Shown: positions 14,101 through 24,122 of the stretch, piece by piece
How positions within the stretch are numbered: the stretch's first letter is position 1
Layout: every line of letters starts with the position of its first letter
Assembly: GCA_907165135.1 (NCBI GenBank)
Contig: OU015567.1
Coordinates: 6,143,001-6,207,000, forward strand
Direction of reading: 5' to 3'
Source: Oikopleura dioica
Lineage: Eukaryota; Chordata; Appendicularia; Copelata; Oikopleuridae
DNA length: 64,000 nt
Position numbers and translations under genes: made by a program
The notes under the pieces: generated by a model
What the model saw: the letters and a program-made list of their open reading frames with translations, nothing else
Told to the model about the DNA's origin: nothing
The model's database searches: none

Positions 14101-14762
14101 CGCCACAAGGACCTCCATCGGGCGGTTACCAGCCACAAGGACCTCCTCCTGCCTACGCTCCCCAATACCAACAAAATCAATACCAGCCCCCGAATCAGCC
14201 ATATCAGCCTCCATACGGCCATGCTCCTAATCCTTCTGGTGCACCTGCTGCTCCTTATCCTCAGCAAAATAACTATTGGAATCAAGTATGTAGCAGTATT
14301 CTATTTTTGTTATTACCCGAGGTTAATCAATCTGAGATTGCCAATCTCTTATCCAGGTTTTCGTAAGGGCATTATGATATAAGAAGCTGTAAGCTTGAAC
14401 TCAGGTAGAAATCTACCGACAAGAAATTTGAATAAAATTCATTAATCTGACAATTTTATACAAATTTGGTTGTTTTTTAACAAAGTTTGATTGATTCTGA
14501 ATATGTGATACCGATAGAAGTTCTATAGAACATACCTTACGATGAAATCTCGTAACGATCTTTTTAGCAACCTCCTGCTGGAAACTGGAATCAGCCCCCA
14601 CCGGGTCAGAACGCCGGCTATCCGTCCTACCCACCGCAGCAAGGAAACCAATACCAGCCATATCCCAGCCAACCGGGTTACCAAAATCAGCCTGGTCAAA
14701 ATCAAGGTTATCCACCACAACAAGGCGGTTACCAGGGAATCCCTCCATATCCTCCTCGCTAA
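11191..14762 (+). CDS. PDCD6IP: ALIX / programmed cell death 6-interacting protein (BRO1 domain)
   Basis: Nine exons (11191-11243, 11370-11627, 11674-11869, 11916-12107, 12185-12334, 12449-12671, 12790-13026, 13072-14285, 14568-14762) encode 905 residues, against 868 in human ALIX. The order is canonical: a BRO1 domain ('ASELDKLRRTACVKALDK', 'KENSFIYHCVIP'), a coiled-coil V domain ('LPEAIEETSGAGVPRSI', 'GTKFYNDLTNYLIRLQGK') and a Pro/Gln/Tyr-rich tail from residue ~700. ALIX is an ESCRT-associated adaptor that bridges CHMP4 and TSG101/ALG-2 in multivesicular-body sorting, cytokinesis and membrane repair. A PSAP-type late-domain motif is not evident; the tail has repeated 'PPQG/QGPP' blocks. 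An AATAAA lies near 14910. It starts 222 bp after ADGB on the same strand. Confidence 0.93.
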
Positions 14763-15168
14763 TCTTCAACTCCAACGCCTATCATGTTCTGATTCAAATC
14801 GTTTGTTCAAACTCCCTTCTTTCCAACCTTTTTCAACCGTTAACATCTTCGTCATTTACAGATAACACCGTCTTTTAGCGCATTCCTTATCTGATATAGT
14901 ATCTGGTTCAATAAAAAAAAACTTTCAAACGCCCTGTACAGACTGTGCAATTGCTCTTCCCGTTCAATTTTCCTTTTCCTAAAAGCAACTCTTCAAGATT
15001 TTCGAAATCTCAGTAGTTTTATACTAATCAGTGATGATTCCTCTCTTCTGAAAGTTCACAAGAAAAAAAACATATTTTTGATTTACATCATGTTCGACAT
15101 ATAACAATAAAAAATAAAAATTCTCTCGCTTTCATGTTCTTATTCTCTTCAAAGCATTTCTTGTCAGA
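14763..15168 (+). other. Intergenic, 3' UTR of ALIX and 5' region of SNW1
   Basis: No gene is seen. It holds an AATAAA followed by an A-run near 14910, AT-rich DNA, and 'tttcttgtcag' directly before the SNW1 start, a likely splice or trans-splice acceptor. Confidence 0.5.
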
Positions 15169-17604
15169 ATGTCTGTCGCAGCTGGGCTGAGGCAAATCCT
15201 CCCGGAGCCGACGCAGCAAAGCTTCGATGAGGACATCTCAGCTACTCAAAAAGAGCGAACGCAGGCATTAGTTGCAACTCGAAAGGAGCCACCTCCATAC
15301 GGCGCGCGAGCCGGTTATGTTCCCCGAACAATTGCCGACTTTGGCGATGGAGGTGCATTTCCAGAAATTCATGTGGCCCAGTTTCCCCTCGGCATGGGCA
15401 AGCCAAAGACAAAGAAGTCGAATGCGCTGGCTGTGCATTTGGATCAAGACGGAAATGTCAAGTACGACGCGTTGGTGAAACAGGGACACACAGACAAACG
15501 CGTCGTGCACTCCAAGTTTTCAGACTTGGTTCCAAAGGAGATCCTTGATGCGGATGATGCTTCGCTTCAAATACCAGATCAGGTTGGTTCAATCAAACAA
15601 GTGTTTTTGTTCATTTCAACATTAAGGATAAACTCGATGAAAACACGCAACGAACACGAGACGCACTCGAAAAGATCTGTAACGACAAGATTTCAGCCTC
15701 GATGCCAGGCCAATGCGCCAAGAAACAAGCACCAGCTCAATACATCAGGTACCGGACCATCGATTTGTGGAATTATGATCGTTTAGATACACTCCTTCCG
15801 AACAAGGGCACGGATATGCCGGAGGAGCGAAGCAGCGGATCATCAGAATGGTAGAAGTGCAGGTCGATCCAATGGAACCTCCGCGATTCCGCACGAACAA
15901 AAAGATCCCACGAGGTCCTCCCTCGCCACCAGCGCCAGTGATGCACTCCCCGACTAGAAAAATTACGCAAAAGGAACAATTGGAATGGAGGATTCCTCCT
16001 GCCATCTCAAACTGGAAGAATCCGAAGGGTAATTTATTCCAACAAGAATTTTATTGTGTGAAGGATGATCTTGAAGGCAGCTATTAAAATTATTTGAGCA
16101 ACCTGGCACGAATAAAGGATAAATAGTATAAATTATACTGTATAATAATAAAAAAAACTATATGAAACTCTCTATTAATAACTTACAAAGGGTATCTTTG
16201 ATTTAGAGACAATTAAAATCCTCCTTTTCAAAGCAAAAAAAGCCTTCATGACTATCCTTGTGGATGAATAATCAATAACTTCATGTAAATGTAGTCTCAG
16301 TCGTAGCAATTCAGGTTACACAATTCCTCTGGACAAACGACTGGCAGCAGATGGTCGTGGTCTTCAATCGACGCATATCAACGAGAACTTTGCTAAACTG
16401 TCCGAAGCACTGTACATTGCTGACAGAAAAGCGAGAGAAGCGGTTGAAATGAGAAGCCAAGTTGAGAAGAAAATCGCCAACAAAGAAAAGGTAGACTTTG
16501 GGAATTTTTTGGGATTTATTTTGCGTCAAAAGATCATTATTTCTCGATTCTTAAAGGATTTGACGACAATACAAAGTGGACTTTCTGAACCAGAAAGAAG
16601 ACCATTTTGAGGAAGCAAGGCTAATTTCTTACTTTTTAGGAAGGAAAAGAATCTGAACTGCGTGAACTGGCCAAAGCCGCGCGCGCCAAACGAAGCGGCC
16701 TCGCCAAAAGTCCCAAGAAAGAAAACGAAGTCAACGACGAAGACGAAGTGCGCGAGCGTGACGAAATCAGACGCCAACGTCACGAGCAGCGGAAGCGAGA
16801 GCACAACATTGCCCGCGCCGCGCCTGGAAAACAGTACGTTCTTGACCCCGCGCTCATACTAATTTCAAGCGTAGAAAGGAGCTCCGCTCGCTCGAGGACA
16901 GAGATATCTCCGAGCAAGTCGCGCTCGGCCTCCCGGCGAAGAAATCTGGAGGCGATGCGTTGTTCGATCAGCGGTTGTTTGGAACGAGCAAGGGAATGGA
17001 TACAGGATTTGATCGTAAGTTGAATATTCTCTTCTTATTTCAGATTTTGTAATCTGGGAAAAAACTTTGTCGATTTTATCAAGAAATATCTAATATTTTT
17101 GATAATATCTAAAATTACTCAAAATTGGTCAATTTGGCAATATTTTATTCTCTCACTTCCTCATGATACAATTTTATCACACAATTATTTTTCAGATGGA
17201 AACGACGAAGCTTACAATATCTACGATAAGCCTTGGCGCTCCGAAACGACGCTTTCGAACCACCTTTACCGGCCGCCTAAAAACCGGGACTTGGACACTT
17301 ATGGCGATGATATAGAAGAAATCGCGAAGCAGAAGCGCTTTGTTCCAGACAAGGGCTTTGAAGGAGCTGATGCTTCGGCGCCAAGAGGATCTGGACCTGT
17401 TCAGTTTGAAAAGGATATCTTTGGTGTGGACGAATTGCTGGCGGATGTTAAGAGGGTAAGTTTGACCTTTTTAGGAGCAATGAACCCGTGAAAATAGGGG
17501 AACCAGGCCGATAGAATCTACTAGAAAGTTCAATTAGATAATTCTTTCAGGGATCAAAAAGAGGGACAGACCGTGAAGATAAAGATTCAAAGCGACGTCG
17601 ATAG
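15169..17604 (+). CDS. SNW1: SNW domain protein 1 / SKIP, splicing and transcription co-regulator
   Basis: Eight exons (15169-15582, 15627-15748, 15787-16028, 16315-16490, 16640-16833, 16875-17014, 17196-17455, 17551-17604) in one continuous frame. The SNW domain is unmistakable: 'PPYGARAGYVPRTIADFGDG', 'IPPAISNWKNPKGYTIPLD', 'LAADGRGLQTTHINENFAK' across exon junctions, and the C-terminal 'GDDIEEIAKQKRFVPDK'. SNW1/Prp45 is an activated-spliceosome (NTC-associated) subunit that threads through the catalytic core and also acts as a nuclear-receptor/Notch co-regulator. The signature 'SNW' lies at the end of exon 3. The C-terminus is basic ('GSKRGTDREDKDSKRRR'), as in other SKIPs. Length ~533 residues, typical. 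No missing domains seen. Confidence 0.95.
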
Positions 17605-18024
17605 TTATGAACTTCCCACTGCCAGAAGAAAACACTTACAAACATCAAAAACTTGTTCCTACCAATTTGAAAATCACACCCCATTTTCCACCAAATTAAC
17701 CACTTGACCTTGGTTGTATGAAAAGTTGACTTTTCATACTTCCTTCTTGGAACACCACCAACTCCAAAATCACGAAGCACCTTTCGGGAATGTGATGAGT
17801 CATCGCCACGTCACTCACCCGCCCACGCGTCCGCTTGAGCATGATAGGCCCCTTTTTCTTCTTGAAACTGTTAGAGATAATTAACGATTCTATTCTTTTT
17901 TTTTTCTTTTGTTGAGAGCTCAATCTTATTACAGTATCTGTCTCCGAGATTATCGCAGAAAAAAGCTTGCGATATTTCATCCTGAGTAACATACAGCCAT
18001 GCTAACATTGTTAATTTTCTAGAG
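17605..18024 (+). other. Intergenic SNW1-eEF1G, likely promoter of eEF1G
   Basis: No coding sequence supported. Contains a T-rich tract (~17890-17915). The eEF1G ATG follows 'aattttctag', consistent with a 5' UTR intron or a trans-splice acceptor. Confidence 0.4.
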
Positions 18025-19528
18025 ATGGGCAAGTTATACACCTACCCCGATAACTTCCGTGCCGATAAGATCAAGGCCGTCGCCGCTATCTCCGGATACA
18101 AGCTCGAGGTACAACTTGTAGTAGCATTTGTATAGTCACAAGCCTATCATTACGCTGGGTAAACTTTATATGTTATCTTTCGGGTTAGTTGGAGCGTAAT
18201 TCCGATAGCTTCGCCAGACCCTCTACGTAGTGGCTTATCTTATTAATATTAATAATTATGATCGTGTAGTATTTCTTCTATCGCACTATCTCATCTTTAT
18301 CTTTCAGGTCGCCTCTGACTACGTCCACGGCGTCACCAACAAGACACCCGAGTTCGAGTCAAAATTCTTCGGAAAAGTTCCCGCCTTCGAGGATGGCTCC
18401 ACCGCCCTCTGCAACGACACCGCCATCGCCCACTTCGTCGGCAACGATCAAACACGAGGTGGTGCCAAGGCCCACGACGTTCTCTGCTGGTCTGGCTTTG
18501 CCGACAGCACCCTTCTCCCCGCCATCGCCCAGTGGGTTTGGCCTACTTTGGGTGTCATCGCTCCCAACAAGCAGCACGTCTCCGAGGCCAAGGAGAGCCT
18601 TAAGAAGGCCTTCACCTTCATGAACGGCTACCTTGCCACCTGCACTTTCCTCGTTGGTGAGCGAATCACTTACGCTGACATCGCCGTCGCCTTGACCCTC
18701 AAGTCCGGCTACGAACAGGTCTTCACCCCAGAGTGGCGAAAGGCCTACCCCCATGTTAACCGATGGTTCTTGACCACTGTCAACCAGCCAGCTGTCGCCG
18801 GCGTCATCGGTGAAGTCAAACTCGCAGTCAAGGAGGCCCAGTTCGACGCCAAGAAATTCGCCGAAGTCTCTGGCAAGGCCAACAAGAACGCTGCCAAGAA
18901 AGAAGCCAAGAAAGAAGCGAAGAAGGAGGCAAAGAAGGCCGAGCCCAAGGCCGCCGCTGCCCCCGCTCCCGCCAAGGAGGACAAGCCCGCCGACCCATGG
19001 GAGGGCCTTGCCAAGCCATGTGTCGACATGGACTCCTGGAAGCGATTCTACTCCAACAACGATGAAGACAAATCCGTCGAGCACTTCTGGAACAACGTCA
19101 TCACCGACGAAGTCAAGAAGGAGTACTCCCTCTGGGTTGGAACTTACAAATACGCCGACGAGCTCACCCAGCCCTTCATGGCCTCCAACCTCATCGGTGG
19201 CATGTTCCAGCGAATTGAGAAGCTCCGAAAGCACGTAAGTAGATTCAAAATGATGCTTTTGCTGATTACTCTTTATTAGGCTTTTGCTTCCTGCGTTGTC
19301 GGTGGCGTGCCCAACGACCTCAACATCACCGGTCTCTGGTTCTGGCGAGGACAGACCCTTGCCTTCCCCCGATCTCCTGACTGGCAGATCGACTACGAGG
19401 TCTACGACTGGCAGAAGCTCGAATGGGACGCCCCCGAAGTCAAGGATATGGTCGCCAAGTACTGGATGTGGGACGAGAAGGCCCAGTTCGCCGGCAAGCC
19501 CTTCAACCAGGCCAAGATCTACAAGTAA
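18025..19528 (+). CDS. EEF1G: Translation elongation factor 1B gamma (eEF1G)
   Basis: Three exons (18025-18108, 18308-19234, 19280-19528) encode 419 residues (human 437). It has a GST-like N-terminal domain (thioredoxin-fold start 'MGKLYTYPDNFRADKI', helical part 'ERITYADIAVALTLK'), a Lys/Ala linker rich in 'KKEAKKEAKK', and the conserved eEF1G C-terminal domain ('WEGLAKPCVDMDSWKRFYSN', 'GLWFWRGQTLAFP', 'YDWQKLEWDAPEVK'). It is the scaffold subunit of the eEF1B GDP/GTP exchange complex that recharges eEF1A. Codons are strikingly C/G-ending (GCC, AAG, CTC, GTC) compared with every neighbour, the usual mark of very high expression. That bias also leaves a long meaningless open frame on the opposite strand. 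Confidence 0.97.
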
Positions 19529-19810
19529 ATCCCTCTTTCTTTCCCCAAGTTCAGGGAGTTCTGCTTCCTCTTATTACTTAGGCGCAATTTCCAATTCATC
19601 CCTCCTTTCTGTCGTAACAAGAACTGCTTCATTTTTCCGATAATATAAGTTAAATGAATTATTGAAAGAAAGTGATAAAAAAAATTTGTTTATTTTTGTA
19701 TTATTTTTATTTTTTATCGATTGGGCAGATTTACAGAGGACTTGAATGTAAATTTCCAATTGGAAATGCAGTCGCAGGGAAAGTTAAAATTAAAGCAGAT
19801 AAAAAGAAAC

Positions 19811-20083
19811 TTAATACATTCGGTTTCGGTAGTGAGACTTCATTCGATTTCGGAGGGAGGATCGGGCAGCTCCGAAGCGGCTTCTCGGATTCGGTTGGGT
19901 GTAGACAAGTCGTGCTTGGTCGTTGCCGAAGTAACCCATGTTAGGGTTCGTTCGTCTTCCCATCTGATAGTCAATGCCGGTCTGGATATGATTGTTAGCA
20001 TTGTTCATGTAGCGCTGGTGGCTGATTCCATCGCAAGCGACGAAAGAAACGGAAACAGCGAGAAAGAGAGTGTTGAAGAGCAT
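19811..20083 (-). CDS. Small secreted peptide, family A, copy 1
   Basis: A single-exon 90-residue protein with a hydrophobic signal peptide ('MLFNTLFLAVSVSFVACDG') and a basic, Asn/Arg-rich mature part with no cysteines after the signal region. I do not recognise the family. It is nearly identical to a second copy at 22543-22815 on the other strand and distantly similar to the gene at 23483-23710, sharing a G-x5-AR(L/I)V-x3-PN pattern. The upstream DNA is conserved between the two close copies, including a TATA box, which argues that both are expressed genes rather than chance frames. Function unknown; an extracellular or house/mucus component is only a guess. Confidence 0.75.
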   Translation of the reverse strand: MLFNTLFLAVSVSFVACDGISHQRYMNNANNHIQTGIDYQMGRRTNPNMGYFGNDQARLVYTQPNPRSRFGAARSSLRNRMKSHYRNRMY

Positions 20084-20152
20084 GTTTAGGTTTTATTTGT
20101 TTGTTTGATCGGTGTAGATGATTTGATGATTGTTGCAGGTCTCTCGTCTTCC

Positions 20153-20160
20153 TTATATAT
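20153..20160 (-). promoter_or_regulatory. TATA box of secreted peptide copy 1
   Basis: On the minus strand 'atatataa' lies about 70 bp before the ATG, inside a block also found before copy 2 (a GGACGCCACCGT-like motif, then AAAATCG/TTTTGAG and the TATA). Conservation between the inverted copies supports it as core promoter. Confidence 0.6.
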
Positions 20161-20532
20161 TCTCAAAATCGGGAACGGTGGCGTCCGAGCTTGTCAAAAA
20201 TACGAAGAGCGCCGCGTAGCTCACGTCTGCTAGTGTCGCTATTATCATAATTAATGTAAACTTTTTTTACATGTCGTAGCTCTTACTAAACACTGGGCAA
20301 AGCATCACTTATCAAATATAAAACGACATGCAGGCAACTTGATAGGGAGCCCCATATACGGGTACCATACGAAAGCATGTAAAAAGCTGTAGTACATCGG
20401 CTATCCAAAATGTGCCTGGATTTTCATCTTATGAACCTAACTATAGTCGATCAAACGTCTTCCTTTTAGAATGCTTTGATGAGATCCTCAAGTTGAAATA
20501 TCACACTCCTAAATTTCGATTGGAAAGTAATA
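20161..20532 (+). other. Intergenic between two divergent genes
   Basis: Holds the upstream promoter block of the secreted peptide gene on minus (through ~20200) and the 5' region of the MYND gene on plus. No further feature supported. Confidence 0.4.
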
Positions 20533-21299
20533 ATGAATGGATTATCCAAGGACATCGACAATCGCTATCGGTCCGGTCCAGCACCGCCCAAGCTGCTTTC
20601 AATGGACTGTCACACATGCAGAAAATACCAAGAAATCGAGCTCTTTCTTTGCTGCTGGCTCGACGGGACGCAGCCGACGGCATACTGCTCGCTAGAATGC
20701 CAGCAGACGGACTGGAATCGGCACAGGGCGCTGTGCTCGCGAAATACGCGTCCTCTCGATCGACTGAGAAGAGAATGCGACAAAAAAGTAGAAGAAAATC
20801 AGCACACACTGCAGTTGCTAGAAACGGCGAATAAAGACCTAAATCGGAAGCAAATGGACATTTTAAAGCTAAATGACTGTAAATACAAATTTCTCGATAC
20901 ACGACGTTAATTTCTCTTTCTTTCTAGGTATATATAGAAAAGACGAGAGAATAAAAGATCTCGAACGAATAAACGAAAAAACAAACGCTGACAAAACCAC
21001 CGCGCTAGAATTTGCAAAAGAGCAGGAAATCAAAAAAGATGCCTGGATAAAATTAGTCAATAGACATGAAAAAACGTAACTTATTTTTCTACAAAAACAT
21101 GTCTGAGAATCATCTTCCTTTTAGCATTTCCGAGAACACCAAACTTGAAACAAAAATCGCTGAAGATTCCAAAAAAATTAACGACATGCGAAGTGGTGTA
21201 AAGAATCTTATGGACAGGTTCATGGAGGAGAAATCAAAGCACAAGAAAGAGATAGAAGAGTTACAGTCTCGGCTCGATCTTCTAACTTCTGACAGCTGA
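20533..21299 (+). CDS. MYND zinc-finger protein with coiled-coil tail
   Basis: Three exons (20533-20878, 20928-21075, 21125-21299) give 222 residues. Residues ~25-67 form an MYND-type zinc finger: 'CHTCRKYQE' as the first Cys pair, then a spaced Cys, 'AYCSLECQQTDWNRH' and a final 'RALC'. This is the characteristic C-x2-C...C-x3-C...H-x3-C layout that binds two zinc ions and Pro-rich ligands. The rest is a charged heptad-like coiled coil ('RLRRECDKKVEENQHTLQLL', 'KDERIKDLERINEKTN', 'KKEIEELQSRLDLL'). No SET domain follows, so it is not a SMYD methyltransferase. I do not recognise an orthologue. The ATG choice (20533) is the first in frame before the finger. Confidence 0.7.
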
Positions 21300-21577
21300 T
21301 CTCTACTAAGTCAATCTTCACCGATTTAACTGTACTGTACAGACACTCAGTAACTATCTATTCACTGCGAGAAACACGCCTTCTTCAGGCTCGAATATCG
21401 GAGATACAGTTCATAAGCGAACTTTACTACACATATTTTGATTATTTGACTTCTTTCTTTTTGCAATTTCAAAGAACCTATTTTAACAGGACTCCAACTT
21501 TCTTTCCACCTCAAGGCTCCAAAAACATTAACAGCAATAATCACTAGAGCGCTCTTTCTTGTAAATGATCATTTTAG

Positions 21578-23474
21578 ATGATAAAAAGTATCCGAGTAGT
21601 TAGACCTTCCATCAGAAATCGGACAGATAAACGTTCGCCCTTCAGTCCTCGTCAGAACTGGTTCAGGTGACGATTATTCAAAATTTACTGACGTGACAAA
21701 AAATTTTAGTTCTCCGAAATTAGCGAATTCTCGAAAGGGTTATCTTTCCTCAATTTACAAGAAATCGGAGCAATCCAGTCAGAATAAAGTGATCTTTGAA
21801 ACCGAAAGAGCGCCAGTAGAATCTACAGTCACCGTGAGACGCAACCATGTCGATCAGTTTACCGACCGAAATTTCATACTAATCGATTTCGAAGCCATCA
21901 ACAGCGAAATCTGCGAATTCCCGGCAATTTGGGCACGCAACGGCGAAATCAAAGCCGTCTTCCACGCATACTGCCGGCCAACAAAGGCGATCCGACCAGA
22001 TCGATACAATGGCTTTTACAAAGACTTTCTTGGACACAACTTGAAGTTTTATCTGAAACAGAACTCGTTTAAAAACGTCGAGTGGCAGTTTTGCAAGTGG
22101 TGCAAGCATCACAAACTTATGGTGGAGACGCAGAAGGGGATTTTTAATATTGCTAGTGATACTGCCATTGTGACCCAAGGAACTGAAGATTTCAACTTCC
22201 TCAATACTTCACTTCTCAATAATAAAGGTTAGAGTTATGAGACTTATGTTGTTACAGTTGGTCACCTTTTATACAACAGGCTGTCGAAAACTTTTTTTTG
22301 TTTCATTATTAGAGAACACAGAAATGCATCTTTTTTCTATGAGAAAAAATAAGTACTGATGATTACGTTTAAAATTGCATACAACGACATGAATGGCAGG
22401 CATGAGTTCGGCGGCGCTCTTCAGTTTTCCACTCGGACGCCACCGTCCACAAAATCGAGAATATATAAACGAAAAGATCGCCACGAAAGAATCATCTACT
22501 CATCTTCAACAGCCAACCAACCAAGCAATAAAAAATCAAAACATGCTCTTCAACACTCTCATTCTCGCTTTTTCTGTTTCCTTCGTCGCCTGCGATGGAA
22601 TCAGCCACCAGCGCTACATCAACAATGCTAACAATCATATCCAGACAAGCATTGACTATCAGATGGGAAGACGAACGAACCCGGACATGGGTTACTTCGG
22701 CTACGACCAAGCCCGACTTGTCTACACCCGACCCAACCCAAGAAACCGCTTCGGAGCTGCCCGATCCTCCCTCCGAAATCGAATGAAGTCTCACTACCGA
22801 AACCGAATGATCTAAGAGTTTTTCCAACACTTTCAAAGTCCTTTTTACCAATTCATTACAATGAAAGTCTCTTCTGTATAACCTTCCTCTCTGTATATCT
22901 GCCAATTCTTAATAAAAAATTCAAAAATTGAAACAAATAAGATATACAATCTTACAATTTTCGTCGGTTGACTTCGTAAGCTCACCCCTAATCATCAATA
23001 GTCAAAATGATCTCATCCTCTTAGGACTCTTAAACTATACTCTCTGACAGTCTGTTCAAACTAGAATTTAAGCAGTTTATCCTGTTTTGAGTAGTGATTT
23101 TATCAAGCGCCAAGCTGCCTAAAATCTAAAACAATGATTTTTTGTTTGCAAATTCTTATAATATATGACAAATATTATCACTATCATTTCACTATCACTT
23201 TCAAACAACGACCATTCTAAGTAATCATTTAGTTTCAGCGAAGGAACGCCCTTGCTACAAATATTTCTACGACCTTGACGCTTTATGGATTCACGCAATC
23301 GGCAGCGATCCTCCTCGCTCACCACGAATGCACAACATGGCCAAGGATCAAAACTGGCCCGATGTTCCCAACGCCCATTCTGGCATTCATGACACACTTC
23401 AGGTCTTGGTTCAGACTTTTATTCATTTTTTATTGTTATGCAAACTTTCTCAGACAAAATTGACAATTCTGTGA
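21578..23474 (+). CDS. DEDDh 3'-5' exonuclease, ERI1-like, with a gene nested in its intron
   Basis: Exons 21578-21666, 21710-22227 and 23239-23474 join in frame to 280 residues. The DEDDh signature is complete: 'FILIDFEA' supplies the first Asp and Glu, 'TAIVTQGTEDFNFL' matches the second Asp region of ERI1-type nucleases, and 'AHSGIHDTLQV' in the last exon supplies the catalytic His-x4-Asp. ERI1-family enzymes trim histone mRNA, 5.8S rRNA and small RNAs; a SAP domain is not seen, so the substrate is uncertain. The start follows 'tcattttag', a likely trans-splice acceptor. The 1011-bp second intron contains a complete secreted-peptide gene on the same strand. The two halves are too complementary for chance. 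Confidence 0.75.
22461..22468 (+). promoter_or_regulatory. TATA box of nested secreted peptide copy 2
   Basis: 'atatataa' about 75 bp before the ATG at 22543, preceded by 'cggacgccaccgt', the same arrangement as before copy 1. It implies the nested gene has its own promoter inside the exonuclease intron. Confidence 0.6.
22543..22815 (+). CDS. Small secreted peptide, family A, copy 2 (nested in an intron)
   Basis: A 90-residue single-exon protein with signal peptide ('MLFNTLILAFSVSFVACDG') that is roughly 90% identical by eye to copy 1 on the opposite strand (19811-20083), including the C-terminal 'RMKSHYRNRM'. It lies wholly within the second intron of the ERI1-like exonuclease, same strand, with its own TATA box. 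A polyadenylation-like 'aataaaa' occurs at ~22910. The mature peptide is basic and rich in Asn, Arg and Tyr. Family and function unknown. Inverted duplication with promoter sequence points to a recent copy event. Confidence 0.75.
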   Translation: MLFNTLILAFSVSFVACDGISHQRYINNANNHIQTSIDYQMGRRTNPDMGYFGYDQARLVYTRPNPRNRFGAARSSLRNRMKSHYRNRMI

Positions 23475-23482
23475 CAGAGTTT

Positions 23483-23710
23483 CTAGTTTTGTTGATGATG
23501 TTTGATGAAGAGCATTTTTGAGTATCGTCGTCGGTCACGTCTTTCGTTTGGGTAGCTGACGATACGGGCCATTCCGAGATAGTTGTTCTTGATTCCCGAA
23601 TCGGGGTAGCTGCCCATTTGCTTCATTAGATGAGTGTAGGCACTATTGCGACCCCGGTTGAAGTTGATGGAGTCAGCTGAGACAAGAGCGAGAAATGGAA
23701 AGAGATTCAT
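23483..23710 (-). CDS. Small secreted peptide, divergent family A member
   Basis: 75 residues starting 'MNLFPFLALVSADS', a short signal peptide, then 'NSAYTHLMKQMGSYPDSG' and 'YLGMARIVSYPNERRDRRR'. The order N-x-A-x-x-H, Gly, then A-R-(L/I)-V-x-x-x-P-N and a basic tail matches the two copies nearby, so I place it in the same family, though identity is low. Its 3' end nearly abuts the stop codon of the ERI1-like gene on plus (23474), so the two are convergent. A TATA-like 'tttatata' reads on minus at ~23782-23790. Confidence 0.6.
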   Translation of the reverse strand: MNLFPFLALVSADSINFNRGRNSAYTHLMKQMGSYPDSGIKNNYLGMARIVSYPNERRDRRRYSKMLFIKHHQQN

Positions 23711-23781
23711 GTTTTTGATGTTTTTTTGAGTGGTTGTTTTTTGTTGTAATTGTTGATGTCCCGAAGGTTTAACCGCTGTGC

Positions 23782-23789
23782 TTTTATAT
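23782..23789 (-). promoter_or_regulatory. TATA-like box of divergent secreted peptide
   Basis: 'tatataaa' on minus about 75 bp before the ATG, the same spacing as in the two close paralogues. Confidence 0.45.
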
Positions 23790-24122
23790 AAAATTTTTGA
23801 GGCGCTCTTTTGGGAATAAGGGGGGTAGAGGGTCGTTTCTCCAGGCACCAGAGATCGACGATCAGAATCTAGTACTGCTCACTAATAATACTGGATCGGA
23901 TTTAGAAAGATGATTATATCATAAATATCATTTATAAATCTCATAAATAAACCGAACCATCATAGCTATATTACGTTTTCGACGGATTAAGAAGGAAGCT
24001 AACAAGCGACTCGACGGAAAATGTTTTACGGAGAGCGCTGAGAAAAAATCAAAATCATCAATCAGCGCCAACGAAAAAATGAATTGATCCTTATCCAAAA
24101 AATAACGTTTTGTTTTGCTAGA
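23790..24122 (+). other. Intergenic before the actin-like gene
   Basis: No gene supported. The ACTL6 start follows 'ttttgctag', a plausible trans-splice acceptor. Confidence 0.35.

Noticed and set aside
18359-19234. 291-codon open frame on the minus strand opposite eEF1G
   Set aside because: It mirrors the strong third-position C/G bias of eEF1G and has low-complexity Gly/Leu/Val composition. It is an antisense shadow.
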